Assembly: GCF_900114035.1 (NCBI RefSeq)
Contig: NZ_FORP01000019.1
Span: 62,001-126,000 of the forward strand
Source: Amycolatopsis sacchari
GTDB lineage: Bacteria; Actinomycetota; Actinomycetes; Mycobacteriales; Pseudonocardiaceae
Direction: 5' to 3'
Length of the DNA stretch: 64,000 nt
Shown: one piece after another, positions 26,543-34,703 of the stretch
Numbering within the stretch: the first letter of the stretch is position 1
Layout of the letters: each line of letters opens with the position of its first letter
Made by a program: the position numbers and the translations under genes
Notes under the pieces: generated by a model
The model's input: only the letters and a program-made list of their open reading frames with translations
The model's database searches: none
Told to the model about the DNA's origin: nothing

Positions 26543-29341
26543 ATGACGGAGACCGTGACGACAGGCAGTAAGAGCGCGAAGAGGGGCAAGCGCGGGCTCA
26601 CCGTGGAGCGCGTGTTCACCACCGAGGGCGTACACCCGTACGACGAGGTGAAGTGGGAACAGCGTGACGTGGTGATGACCAACTGGCGTGACGGTTCGGT
26701 CAACTTCGAGCAGCGCGGTGTGGAGTTCCCCGAGTTCTGGTCGGTCAACGCCACCAACATCGTCACCAGCAAGTACTTCCGCGGTGCGGTCGGCAGCCCG
26801 CAGCGCGAGCACAGCCTCAAGCAGCTCATCGACCGGGTCGTGAAGAGCTACGTCAAGGCGGGCACGGACAACGGCTACTTCGCCACCGGCGCCGACGCGG
26901 AGATCTTCGAGCACGAGCTGACCTGGATGCTGCTGCACCAGGTGTTCAGCTTCAACTCCCCGGTGTGGTTCAACGTCGGCACGACCTCGAAGCAGCAGGT
27001 CAGCGCCTGCTTCATCCTGGCCGTGGACGACAACATGGAGTCGATCCTCAACTGGTACAAGGAAGAGGGCCTGATCTTCAAGGGCGGCTCGGGCGCGGGC
27101 CTGAACCTGTCGCGCATCCGCTCGTCGAAGGAGCTGCTGTCCTCCGGCGGCACCGCCTCCGGCCCGGTCTCCTTCATGCGTGGTGCCGACGCCTCCGCGG
27201 GCACCATCAAGTCCGGTGGCGCCACCCGCCGCGCCGCGAAGATGGTCGTGCTCGACGTCGACCACCCGGACATCGAGGAGTTCATCGCCACCAAGGCGCG
27301 CGAGGAAGAGAAGATCAAGGTCCTGCGCGACGCCGGGTTCGACATGGACCTCTCCGGTGCCGACATCCACTCGGTGCAGTACCAGAACGCCAACAACTCG
27401 GTCCGCGTCAACGACGAGTTCATGCGTGCCGTCGAGACGGGCGGCGAGTTCGGCCTGCGGGCCCGCCTGACCGGTGAGGTCATCGAGACCGTCGACGCCA
27501 AGAAGCTGTTCCGTTCGATGGCGCAGGCGGCGTGGGAGTGCGCCGACCCGGGCGTGCAGTACGACAGCACCATCAACGACTGGCACACCTGCCCGGAGTC
27601 GGGCCGCATCACGGCGTCCAACCCGTGCAGCGAGTACATGCACCTGGACAACTCCAGCTGCAACCTGGCGTCGCTGAACCTGCTGAAGTTCCTCAAGGAC
27701 GACGGCACGTTCGACGCGCAGCTGTTCGTCAAGGCGGTCGAGTTCGTCATCACCGCCATGGACATCTCGATCTGCTTCGCGGACTTCCCGACCGAGGCGA
27801 TCGGTGACACCACGCGCAAGTTCCGCCAGCTGGGCATCGGCTACGCGAACCTGGGCGCGCTGCTGATGGCCACCGCGCACGCCTACGACTCCGACGGCGG
27901 GCGCGCGCTGGCCGCGGCGATCACGTCGCTGATGACGGGCACCGCGTACCGCCGCTCGGCCGAGCTGGCCGGCATCGTCGGCGCGTACGAGGGTTACGCC
28001 CGCAACGCCGAGGCGCACCAGCGCGTCATGCGCAAGCACGCCGCCGCGAACGACGCGATCCGCACCATGCACAGCAACGACGCCACGGTCCGCGACCTGG
28101 CGACGCGCGAGTGGCAGCGCGGGATCGAGATCGGCGCGAAGAACGGCTGGCGCAACGCGCAGGCCAGCGTGCTCGCGCCCACGGGCACCATCGGCTTCAT
28201 GATGGACTGCGACACCACCGGTATCGAGCCGGACTTCTCGCTGGTCAAGTTCAAGAAGCTGGTCGGCGGCGGTTCGATGCAGATCGTCAACCAGACGGTG
28301 CCGCGCGCCCTGCGGGCGCTGGGTTACCAGGACGAGCAGGTCGAGGCCATCGTCGAGTACATCTCGCAGCACGGGCACGTCGTGGACGCGCCGGGGCTGC
28401 GCCCCGAGCACTACGAGGTGTTCGACTGCGCGGTCGGCGAGCGCTCGATCGCCCCGATGGGCCACGTGCGCATGATGGCCGCGGTGCAGCCGTTCATCTC
28501 GGGTGCGATCTCCAAGACCGTGAACATGCCGGAGTCGGCGACGGTCGAGGACGTCGAGCAGATCTACTTCGAGGGCTGGAAGCTGGGCCTGAAGGCGCTC
28601 GCGATCTACCGTGACAACTGCAAGGTCGGCCAGCCGCTGTCCACGGGCAAGAAGTCCGAGGCGAAGGCCGACGCGGAGCCGGAGAAGGTCGTCGAGTACA
28701 AGCCGGTCCGCAAGCGGCTGCCGAAGAAGCGCCCGAGCCAGACGCTGTCGTTCACCGTCGGCGGTGCCGAGGGCTACCTGCACGCGGGCTCGTACCCGGA
28801 CGACGGGCTGGGTGAGATCTTCGTCAAGCTGGGCAAGCAGGGTTCGACGCTGGCCGGTGTCATGGACGCGTTCTCGATGTCCATTTCGGTCGGTCTGCAG
28901 TACGGCATCCCGCTGGAGTTCTACGTTTCGAAGTTCTCCAACCTGCGCTTCGAGCCGGCTGGTATGACGGACGACCCGGACATCCGCATCGCGACGAGCG
29001 TGCTGGACTACCTGTTCCGGCGGCTCGCGCTGGACTACCTGCCGTACGAGAAGCGGGCGCAGCTGGGCATCTTCACCGCCGAGGAACGCACCGCGCAGGT
29101 CGAGGCGTCGGACTACGGCGCCCCGGCGACGGACAGCGTGGACCTCGAGGCGCTGCGCAGCACGGTCGAGTCCAAGCCGGAGGTCGACACGCACGTCGCG
29201 CACAGCACGGCCGAGCTGATGGACCTGCACCTCGGCAAGGCCAACGACGCGCCGCTGTGCATGACCTGCGGCACGAAGATGCGGCCCGCGGGCTCGTGCT
29301 ACGCCTGCGAGGGCTGCGGCGCCACCTCGGGCTGCAGCTGA
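26543..29341 (+). CDS. nrdJ: Adenosylcobalamin-dependent ribonucleotide reductase (class II)
   Basis: A 932-residue class II enzyme that makes deoxyribonucleotides using coenzyme B12, independent of oxygen. Visible core segments are NSPVWFNVG, KGGSGAGLNLSRIRSSKELL, the ten-stranded barrel motifs around NPCSEYMHLDNSSCNLASLN and the later PTGTIGFMMDCDTTGIEPD. The C-terminus has a zinc-ribbon-like cysteine cluster (CMTCGTKMRPAGSCYACEGC) holding the reducing cysteines. The size matches Streptomyces NrdJ. The ATG at 26543 is preceded by GGGAGAGGGACAAGG. A strong terminator follows. Confidence 0.96.
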   Translation: MTETVTTGSKSAKRGKRGLTVERVFTTEGVHPYDEVKWEQRDVVMTNWRDGSVNFEQRGVEFPEFWSVNATNIVTSKYFRGAVGSPQREHSLKQLIDRVVKSYVKAGTDNGYFATGADAEIFEHELTWMLLHQVFSFNSPVWFNVGTTSKQQVSACFILAVDDNMESILNWYKEEGLIFKGGSGAGLNLSRIRSSKELLSSGGTASGPVSFMRGADASAGTIKSGGATRRAAKMVVLDVDHPDIEEFIATKAREEEKIKVLRDAGFDMDLSGADIHSVQYQNANNSVRVNDEFMRAVETGGEFGLRARLTGEVIETVDAKKLFRSMAQAAWECADPGVQYDSTINDWHTCPESGRITASNPCSEYMHLDNSSCNLASLNLLKFLKDDGTFDAQLFVKAVEFVITAMDISICFADFPTEAIGDTTRKFRQLGIGYANLGALLMATAHAYDSDGGRALAAAITSLMTGTAYRRSAELAGIVGAYEGYARNAEAHQRVMRKHAAANDAIRTMHSNDATVRDLATREWQRGIEIGAKNGWRNAQASVLAPTGTIGFMMDCDTTGIEPDFSLVKFKKLVGGGSMQIVNQTVPRALRALGYQDEQVEAIVEYISQHGHVVDAPGLRPEHYEVFDCAVGERSIAPMGHVRMMAAVQPFISGAISKTVNMPESATVEDVEQIYFEGWKLGLKALAIYRDNCKVGQPLSTGKKSEAKADAEPEKVVEYKPVRKRLPKKRPSQTLSFTVGGAEGYLHAGSYPDDGLGEIFVKLGKQGSTLAGVMDAFSMSISVGLQYGIPLEFYVSKFSNLRFEPAGMTDDPDIRIATSVLDYLFRRLALDYLPYEKRAQLGIFTAEERTAQVEASDYGAPATDSVDLEALRSTVESKPEVDTHVAHSTAELMDLHLGKANDAPLCMTCGTKMRPAGSCYACEGCGATSGCS

Positions 29342-29355
29342 TCGTCGGGGATTTT

Positions 29356-29394
29356 CCGGGGCCGGAGGTCGCACACCGCGACCTCCGGCCCCGG
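29356..29394 (+). terminator. Intrinsic terminator of nrdRJ
   Basis: A perfect 17-pair stem (29356-29372 with 29378-29394) around a five-base loop ACACC, followed by CCGTTT. It lies 15 bases after the nrdJ stop and probably also ends transcripts arriving from the decayed gene on the other strand. Confidence 0.85.
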
Positions 29395-29402
29395 CCGTTT
29401 GG

Positions 29403-29954
29403 TCAGGCGTTCGTGGTCAGATCGAGTGCACGCCCAGCGTTGTCCAGCAGCTCCTGGTAAGTGATCACCTCGATTCTCGAGTGTTCGGCGTTGCAGGTGC
29501 GCAAGGTTTCCGCGATTTCGTGCGTGGTGCACACCTGAATGCGCGATCAGTCCTGTCCGGTGACGCCGGATCAACGGGGCCTCCATGCCGTCCGTGAACC
29601 TGCGCCTGATCAACTCGCCTGCGAAATTGCCACTGAAGACCCAGTAGCAGCCACGTAGAGCCTCCTGCAGTTGAGCTTCCCTGGTGTAGGGGCATCGAAG
29701 GCACGTACCTGGGTCGCTCGCTGGTGACAGCGCCACAGTTGGTACTTGCGTTCGAGGTCATCGCTCGGAACGCGGCCCGTGGCGTGGCCGATGAGGTCTT
29801 CGAGACGCGAAGCTGTGGCGCTGTCTCCGCGATCGTGGATGATCCTGAGCAGGAACTTGGTGTTCGAGTCAGCGCGGATCTTGTTGCTCGAGCCGTCGGT
29901 CACCGCCCTTGTCACAAAACGGTCCCCTGCCTTGTCTTCCCTGTAGAGAACCAT
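29403..29954 (-). pseudogene. Decayed Shedu-type (DUF4263) nuclease gene
   Basis: Three fragments on the minus strand read like a DUF4263 protein. From an ATG at 29954: DSATASRLEDLIGHATGR and ERKYQLWRCHQRAT. Near 29600-29700, in another frame: LQEALRGCYWVFSGNFAGE and RRRFTDG. Near 29403-29510, back in the first frame: EIAETLRTCNAEHSRIEVIT, then YQELLDNAGRALDL and a stop. The central part expected to carry the nuclease residues (the Glu-x-Lys region) is missing, and frameshifts and stops separate the fragments. DUF4263 is the SduA protein of the Shedu anti-phage system. The region is noticeably less GC-rich than its flanks, and the remnant is not functional. Confidence 0.65.
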
Positions 29955-29972
29955 CGACGGAGGAGCGGGGCC

Positions 29973-30728
29973 GTGAACGAGAAGATCCTGGTCACCGGCG
30001 GCACCGGCACCCTCGGCCGGGTCGTGGCCGAGCGGTTGCTCGGCCACGACCGCGAGGTGCGCGTGCTCAGCAGGCGGCCCGCGCCGGGCGGCACGCCGTA
30101 CGCCTGGCGCACTGGGGATCTCCGCACGGGGGCGGGGATCGCCGAGGCGACAGCCGGCGTCGACACCATCGTGCACTGCGCGAGCACCGTCAGCCGGGGC
30201 GGTGACGTCGAGGCGACGCGGCGGCTCCTCGAAGCCGCCCCGCGGGCGCACCTCGTCTACATCTCCATCGTCGGTATCGACCGGATCCCGTTCTTCTACT
30301 ACAACGCCAAGCTCGCCACCGAACGGCTCATCGAGCGTTCCGGTGTGCCGTGGACCATCCTCCGCGCCACGCAGTTCCACGACCTCGTCGCCGGCCTGAC
30401 CGCCGCCCAGCGCCGCCTGCCGGTGACCTTCACGCTCAAGGGCCGCTTCCAGCCGATCGACGTCCGTGACGTCGCGGACCGGCTGGTCGAGCTGGCGCTC
30501 GGAGCGCCCGCGGGGCGTGTGCCGGACATCGGTGGCCCCGAGGTCCGGGATGCCCGTGACCTCGCCCGGGCCTACCTCGCCGCCACGCGCCACTCACGGC
30601 CCGTCGTCACGTTGCCCGTACCTGGCAAGCCGGACGGGCCTTTCGTGCCGGAGCCAACCTCACGCCGGAGCACGCCGTGGGCCGGATCACCTTTGAGCAG
30701 TACCTGGAAGAACATCAGCGCTAATTAG
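29973..30728 (+). CDS. NAD(P)-binding NmrA-like protein with 3' frameshift
   Basis: A 251-residue Rossmann protein. The nucleotide loop is TGGTGTLGR (8-16), and the rest resembles atypical SDRs of the NmrA/ycf39 type. GGAGGAG is seven bases before the GTG start. The last 30 residues look wrong: after PVPGKPDGPF the frame gives SRRSTPWAGSPLSSTW. The next frame gives RAFRAGANLTPEHAVGRITF, then EQYLEEHQR and TAA at 30724, the normal end for this family. A one-base loss near 30631-30637 would explain this. The rest is intact. Substrate unknown. Confidence 0.75.
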   Translation: MNEKILVTGGTGTLGRVVAERLLGHDREVRVLSRRPAPGGTPYAWRTGDLRTGAGIAEATAGVDTIVHCASTVSRGGDVEATRRLLEAAPRAHLVYISIVGIDRIPFFYYNAKLATERLIERSGVPWTILRATQFHDLVAGLTAAQRRLPVTFTLKGRFQPIDVRDVADRLVELALGAPAGRVPDIGGPEVRDARDLARAYLAATRHSRPVVTLPVPGKPDGPFVPEPTSRRSTPWAGSPLSSTWKNISAN

Positions 30729-30743
30729 TTATGTGCTAATCTA
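30724..30743 (+). promoter_or_regulatory. Probable MarR operator over a leaderless promoter
   Basis: ATTAG (30724-30728) and CTAAT (30736-30740) form an inverted repeat with a seven-base spacer. The right arm overlaps TAATCT (30738-30743), a -10 element ending six bases before the regulator GTG. Binding here would block transcription of the MarR gene and the coupled oxidoreductase. Confidence 0.6.
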
Positions 30744-30749
30744 GTTGGT

Positions 30750-31190
30750 GTGAACCTCCCGGCCCTCTTCGACGACCTCGTGCGCTTCGAGACCCTCCTG
30801 TGGAACGCCGTCGACGCGCGCCTGCGTGACGAAACCGGCCTTCCGCTGGGCAGCCTCGACGTCATGCGGATCATCGGGGCCACGCCGCGGTGCCGCGTGT
30901 ACGACATCGCCGAAGGGCTCGCCATCACCGTCGGCGGCGCGAGTCAGGCGGTGGACCGGCTCGAGAAGCGCGGGCACTGCGCGCGGCGGCCGAACCCGGA
31001 CGACCGGCGCTCGTCGATCGTCGAACTCACGCCGGAGGGTCAGGCGCTGCTCGAAACCGCGAGCACCGTCTTCGAGCGCGAGCTGGCGGACTTCTTCGCC
31101 ACGCCACCACTTCGGCGGGAAGCGCTCGACCACCTCGCCACCACACTCGCCACACTCCGCGCCGCCGCGCAGGAGAGGAGTCGTAGATGA
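30750..31190 (+). CDS. MarR-family regulator
   Basis: A 146-residue MarR-type winged helix. The recognition region spans roughly 45-75 (RVYDIAEGLAITVGGASQAV, DRLEKRGHCARRPNPDDRRS), with the typical wing Arg-Asp pair DDRR and helices at both ends for dimerisation. Four-base ATGA overlap with the oxidoreductase indicates one operon. MarR proteins usually release DNA on binding phenolic or oxidising compounds; the neighbouring quinone-oxidoreductase-like enzyme fits that. The GTG start follows a -10 element directly. Confidence 0.85.
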   Translation: MNLPALFDDLVRFETLLWNAVDARLRDETGLPLGSLDVMRIIGATPRCRVYDIAEGLAITVGGASQAVDRLEKRGHCARRPNPDDRRSSIVELTPEGQALLETASTVFERELADFFATPPLRREALDHLATTLATLRAAAQERSRR

Positions 31191-32107
31191 CCACCAGGCG
31201 TGCCGTCCGGTTCGACCGGTACGGCGACCGCGACGTGCTGTACATCGCCGAGCTGCCGGTGCCCGAGCCGGCGGCGGGCGAGGTGCTCGTCGCCGTCAAG
31301 GCAGCCGGGATCAACCCCGGCGAAGCCGCGATCCGTAAGGGGCTCATGCACGAGCGTTTCCCCGGCACACTGCCGTCCGGGCAGGGCAGCGACCTCGCCG
31401 GTGTCGTCGCTGTGCTGGGCGAGGGCGTGACGGACTTCCAGGTCGGCGACGAAGTGCTCGGCTACTCCTGGCAGCGGTCCAGCCAGGCGACGCACGTCGT
31501 CGTGCCCGCGTCGCAGCTCATCCCGAAACCAGCCGGGCTGAGCTGGGAACAGGCAGGTGCGTTGTACGTCGTGGGCTGCACGGCCTACGCCGCGGTCCGC
31601 GCTGTGGACCCGAAACCCGGCGAGACCGTCGCCGTGTCCGCGGCCGCCGGTGGCGTCGGCACGCTCGTCGTGCAGTTGCTCCGGCGGCGCGGCGTGCGCG
31701 TGCTCGGTATCGCGTCCCCCGCCAACGACGAGTGGCTCACCGCGCACGGCGTCATCCCGGTCCACTACGGCGACGGCATCGCGGAACGGCTTCAGGAAGC
31801 CGGTCCCGTCGACGCCTTCATCGACCTGTTCGGCCCGCAGTACGTCCAGCTCGCCGTCGACCTCGGCATCCCGCCCGACCGGATCGACACCATCATCGCG
31901 TTCGACAAGGCGGCCGAACTCGGCGCGAAGGCCGAGGGCAGCATGGCGGCGTCCACCCGCGAGGTGCTCACCGAGATGGCCGGCCTCGTCGCGTCCGGCG
32001 ACGTCGAGCTTCCCATCGCGGCCACGTACCCGCTGGACCGGGTCGCCGACGCCTTCGCCGAGCTCGAACAGCGGCACACCCGCGGGAAGATCGTCCTGCT
32101 GCCCTGA
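31187..32107 (+). CDS. NADPH:quinone oxidoreductase-like enzyme (zinc-free MDR)
   Basis: A 306-residue medium-chain dehydrogenase/reductase. The N-terminal GroES-like domain lacks zinc ligands. The Rossmann loop is AAGGVGTLVVQLL (about 150-162), preceded by a Tyr-containing substrate stretch (EQAGALYVVGCTAYAAV). Such enzymes reduce quinones or enones with NADPH. It starts at the ATG overlapping the marR stop and is probably induced through that regulator. It ends four bases from the convergent peptidase gene. Confidence 0.85.
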   Translation: MTTRRAVRFDRYGDRDVLYIAELPVPEPAAGEVLVAVKAAGINPGEAAIRKGLMHERFPGTLPSGQGSDLAGVVAVLGEGVTDFQVGDEVLGYSWQRSSQATHVVVPASQLIPKPAGLSWEQAGALYVVGCTAYAAVRAVDPKPGETVAVSAAAGGVGTLVVQLLRRRGVRVLGIASPANDEWLTAHGVIPVHYGDGIAERLQEAGPVDAFIDLFGPQYVQLAVDLGIPPDRIDTIIAFDKAAELGAKAEGSMAASTREVLTEMAGLVASGDVELPIAATYPLDRVADAFAELEQRHTRGKIVLLP

Positions 32108-32111
32108 GCCG

Positions 32112-34118
32112 TCAGCACTTCAGCTGCGACCACAGGAACTCGAACAGCAGGGCCCATTTCTGCGCCAGCTGCTCGTTGTCCGCGGCCGCGCCGTGCCCGC
32201 CCTCGATGTTCTCGTGGTAGCGCACGTCGTACCCGAGCTCCCGCATCTTGGCCACCATCTTGCGCGCGTGGCCGGGGTGCACGCGGTCGTCGCGGGTGGA
32301 CGTCATGAACAACGTCGGCGGGTAATCTCGTCCACTGTGGACGTTCTGGTAAGGCGAGTACTTCCCGATGTACTCCCACTGCTCCGGGTCGTCCGGGTCA
32401 CCGTATTCGGCCATCCACGAGGCGCCCGCGAGCAGCAGGTGGTAGCGGCGCATGTCCAGCAACGGCACCTGGCACACGATGGCCCCGAACAACTCGGGGT
32501 AGCGCGTGAGCATGACGCCCATCAGCAGGCCGCCGTTGCTGCCGCCGTGCGTGCCCAGCTTCTCGCGGGTGGTGATGCCGCGGTCGACGAGGTCCCGCGC
32601 CACCGCGGCGAAGTCCTCGTACACCAGGTAACGGTTTTCCTTCATGGCCTGCGTGTGCCACGACGGCCCGTACTCACCGCCGCCACGGATGTTGGCGAGC
32701 ACGTACGTACCGCCGCGGGCCAGCCAGCCCCGGCCGAGCACGCCGCTGTAGTCGGGCAGGCGGGACACCTCGAAACCGCCGTACCCGGTCAGCATCGTCG
32801 GGCCGCCTTCGGCTCGCGGCCGCACGACGAAGTACGGGATCTGCGTGCCGTCGCGCGAGGTGGCGAAGTACTGGTCCACCGTCATGCCCTCGCTGTCGAA
32901 CCGCTCCGGCGACTGCTTGAGCACCTCGATGGCGCCGCCGACGTGACCGTAGGAGAGCGTCGGCGGATCGGTGAAACCGCTGGTGCTGACCAGGAATTCG
33001 TCACTGGAGTCGGGATCGGTGTCGACGATCTGCGCGACGCCCAGTTCCGGGCCCGCCGGCATCGGCTCCCGCCGCCACCCCTCGGCCGGCGTCAGCACGT
33101 GCAGTTCGGTGCGGACGTCCGACAACGTCGTGAGCAGGAGGTGGTTGCGCGTCCAGTCGTAGGCCTCCAACGACGTGTGCGCATCCGGCTCGAACACCAC
33201 TGTCAGCTCGCGTGAACCGGCGAGGTAGTCGTCGAACCGGGCGGCGAGCAGCGTGCCCGCCTCGTACACCCTGTCCTCCAGCTGCCACGGCGAGCGCGTG
33301 CGGATCAGCAGCCACTCGCGGTGGACCTCGGTCTGCGCGTCCTCGGGCACGTCGATGCGCACCAGTTCGCCGTCCGTGCGGAGGTACTTGTGGACTCGGT
33401 AGAAATCCGGGGAGCTGCCGACGAAATCGCGTTCGAACCCGGGGGTCGGGTCGTGGTAGGCGAAGGCCGCGACGTCCTCCAGCTTGCCCTCGTACACGGT
33501 GACGGCCTCGGACAGCGGCGTGCCGCGGCGCCATTCCTTCATCACCCGCGGATATCCCGACGTGGTCAGGGAACCTTCCCCGAAATCGGTGCCGACGTAG
33601 ATCAGGTCCTCGTTGATCCAGCCGACGCGGCTCTTGGCCTCGGGCAGCTGGAAACCGTCCGGCACGAACTCACGGCTCTCCAGGTCGAACTCCCGCACCA
33701 CCGTCGCATCGGCCCCGCCCCGCGACAGTTCCACGAGCGCGCGCCGGAACCCAGGACGCAGCACGGTCGCGCCCTGCCAGACCCAGTTCTCGCCCTCCTG
33801 CTCGGCGAGTGCGTCCACATCGAGCAGGATCTCCCAGGCCGGGCGCTCCTTGCGGTACTCCTCTAGCGTCGTACGGCGCCACAACCCGCGCGGGTTGTCC
33901 GCGTCCTGCCAGAAGTTGTAGAAGTACTCGTCGCGCCTGCGCACGTACGGGATGCGGTCGTCGGCGTCGAGCACTTCGCGGAGTTCCGCCTGGAGTCGCG
34001 TGAACCGCTCGCTCCGGCCCATCTCCTCCAGCGTCTCGGCGTTGCGCGCGCGAACCCAGTCGAGCGCCGTTTCGCCGGTCACGTCCTCGAGCCACAGGAA
34101 CGGGTCTTCGTCAGCCAT
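32112..34118 (-). CDS. Prolyl oligopeptidase family serine peptidase (S9A)
   Basis: A 668-residue peptidase. An N-terminal helical lid (DPFLWLEDVTGETALDWVRA) and a seven-bladed propeller (about 70-400) precede the alpha/beta-hydrolase domain. The catalytic triad is S527 (GGSNGG), D610 (TRDDRVHPGH) and H642 (EGGHGA). It cleaves short peptides, usually after proline. There is no signal peptide, so it is cytoplasmic or released by another route. The length is near the family norm of about 700. It stands alone, divergent from the CBS-domain gene. Confidence 0.92.
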   Translation of the reverse strand: MADEDPFLWLEDVTGETALDWVRARNAETLEEMGRSERFTRLQAELREVLDADDRIPYVRRRDEYFYNFWQDADNPRGLWRRTTLEEYRKERPAWEILLDVDALAEQEGENWVWQGATVLRPGFRRALVELSRGGADATVVREFDLESREFVPDGFQLPEAKSRVGWINEDLIYVGTDFGEGSLTTSGYPRVMKEWRRGTPLSEAVTVYEGKLEDVAAFAYHDPTPGFERDFVGSSPDFYRVHKYLRTDGELVRIDVPEDAQTEVHREWLLIRTRSPWQLEDRVYEAGTLLAARFDDYLAGSRELTVVFEPDAHTSLEAYDWTRNHLLLTTLSDVRTELHVLTPAEGWRREPMPAGPELGVAQIVDTDPDSSDEFLVSTSGFTDPPTLSYGHVGGAIEVLKQSPERFDSEGMTVDQYFATSRDGTQIPYFVVRPRAEGGPTMLTGYGGFEVSRLPDYSGVLGRGWLARGGTYVLANIRGGGEYGPSWHTQAMKENRYLVYEDFAAVARDLVDRGITTREKLGTHGGSNGGLLMGVMLTRYPELFGAIVCQVPLLDMRRYHLLLAGASWMAEYGDPDDPEQWEYIGKYSPYQNVHSGRDYPPTLFMTSTRDDRVHPGHARKMVAKMRELGYDVRYHENIEGGHGAAADNEQLAQKWALLFEFLWSQLKC

Positions 34119-34232
34119 GCCCCTCAGTCTGCCAGGTCGGGTGCCGCCTCCGTGCCGGTCCGATTACCGTCGGTCGGGGACTGCGTCGCCCGAATCGTGG
34201 CTTTTGCCGAAGCGGTCCGCCCCCTAACCTGG

Positions 34233-34248
34233 TGTGAAGCAGATCACT
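34233..34248 (+). promoter_or_regulatory. Candidate CRP/GlxR site
   Basis: TGTGAAGCAGATCACT matches the cAMP-receptor consensus TGTGA-N6-TCACA with one mismatch. It ends 17 bases before the CBS-domain gene start, so binding would overlap the promoter. It also lies 115 bases from the divergent peptidase gene. Confidence 0.5.
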
Positions 34249-34265
34249 TCTTCGGGAGGTGCCGG

Positions 34266-34694
34266 ATGCGGATCGCGGACGTGTTGCGGGCCAAGGGCAG
34301 TGCGGTGGCGACCGTGTCCCCGGACACCACCGTCGCCGGGTTGCTCGCGGGGCTCGCCGAGCACAACATCGGGGCGATGCCCGTCGTCGGCTCCGGTGGG
34401 GTGGTGGGCATCGTCTCGGAGCGCGATGTGGTGCGCAAGCTGCACGAACGCGGTGAAGTGCTGTTGTCGCGGCCGGTCTCGGAGATCATGACGACGGTTG
34501 TCGCCACGTGCACGCCGCGTGACTCGGTGGACGATCTGAGCGTGCTCATGACGCAGCGGCGGATCCGGCACGTCCCGGTCATCGAGGACGGCAGGCTCGC
34601 GGGCATAGTCAGCATCGGTGACGTCGTGAAGACCCGGATGGAGGAACTGGAGACCAGTCAGGAGCAACTCCAGGCCTACATCGCCCACGGCTAG
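34266..34694 (+). CDS. Two-CBS-domain protein
   Basis: A 142-residue protein made of a tandem CBS (Bateman) pair: first motif about residues 8-60 (VSPDTTVAGLLAGLAEHNIG, VVGIVSERDVVRKL), second about 73-125 (DDLSVLMTQRRIRHVPVIED, AGIVSIGDVV). A short helix follows. Such stand-alone proteins bind adenine nucleotides and regulate a partner. GGGAGG lies six bases before the ATG, ruling out the longer frame from 34152. A CRP-like site overlaps its promoter. No partner is encoded nearby. Confidence 0.88.
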   Translation: MRIADVLRAKGSAVATVSPDTTVAGLLAGLAEHNIGAMPVVGSGGVVGIVSERDVVRKLHERGEVLLSRPVSEIMTTVVATCTPRDSVDDLSVLMTQRRIRHVPVIEDGRLAGIVSIGDVVKTRMEELETSQEQLQAYIAHG

Positions 34695-34703
34695 GGGTTT
34701 CGG

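Noticed and set aside
26420-29374. Open frame of 984 codons antisense to nrdJ
   Set aside because: It is a shadow of the conserved reductase; its translation is Arg/Leu/His/Val-rich without any domain.
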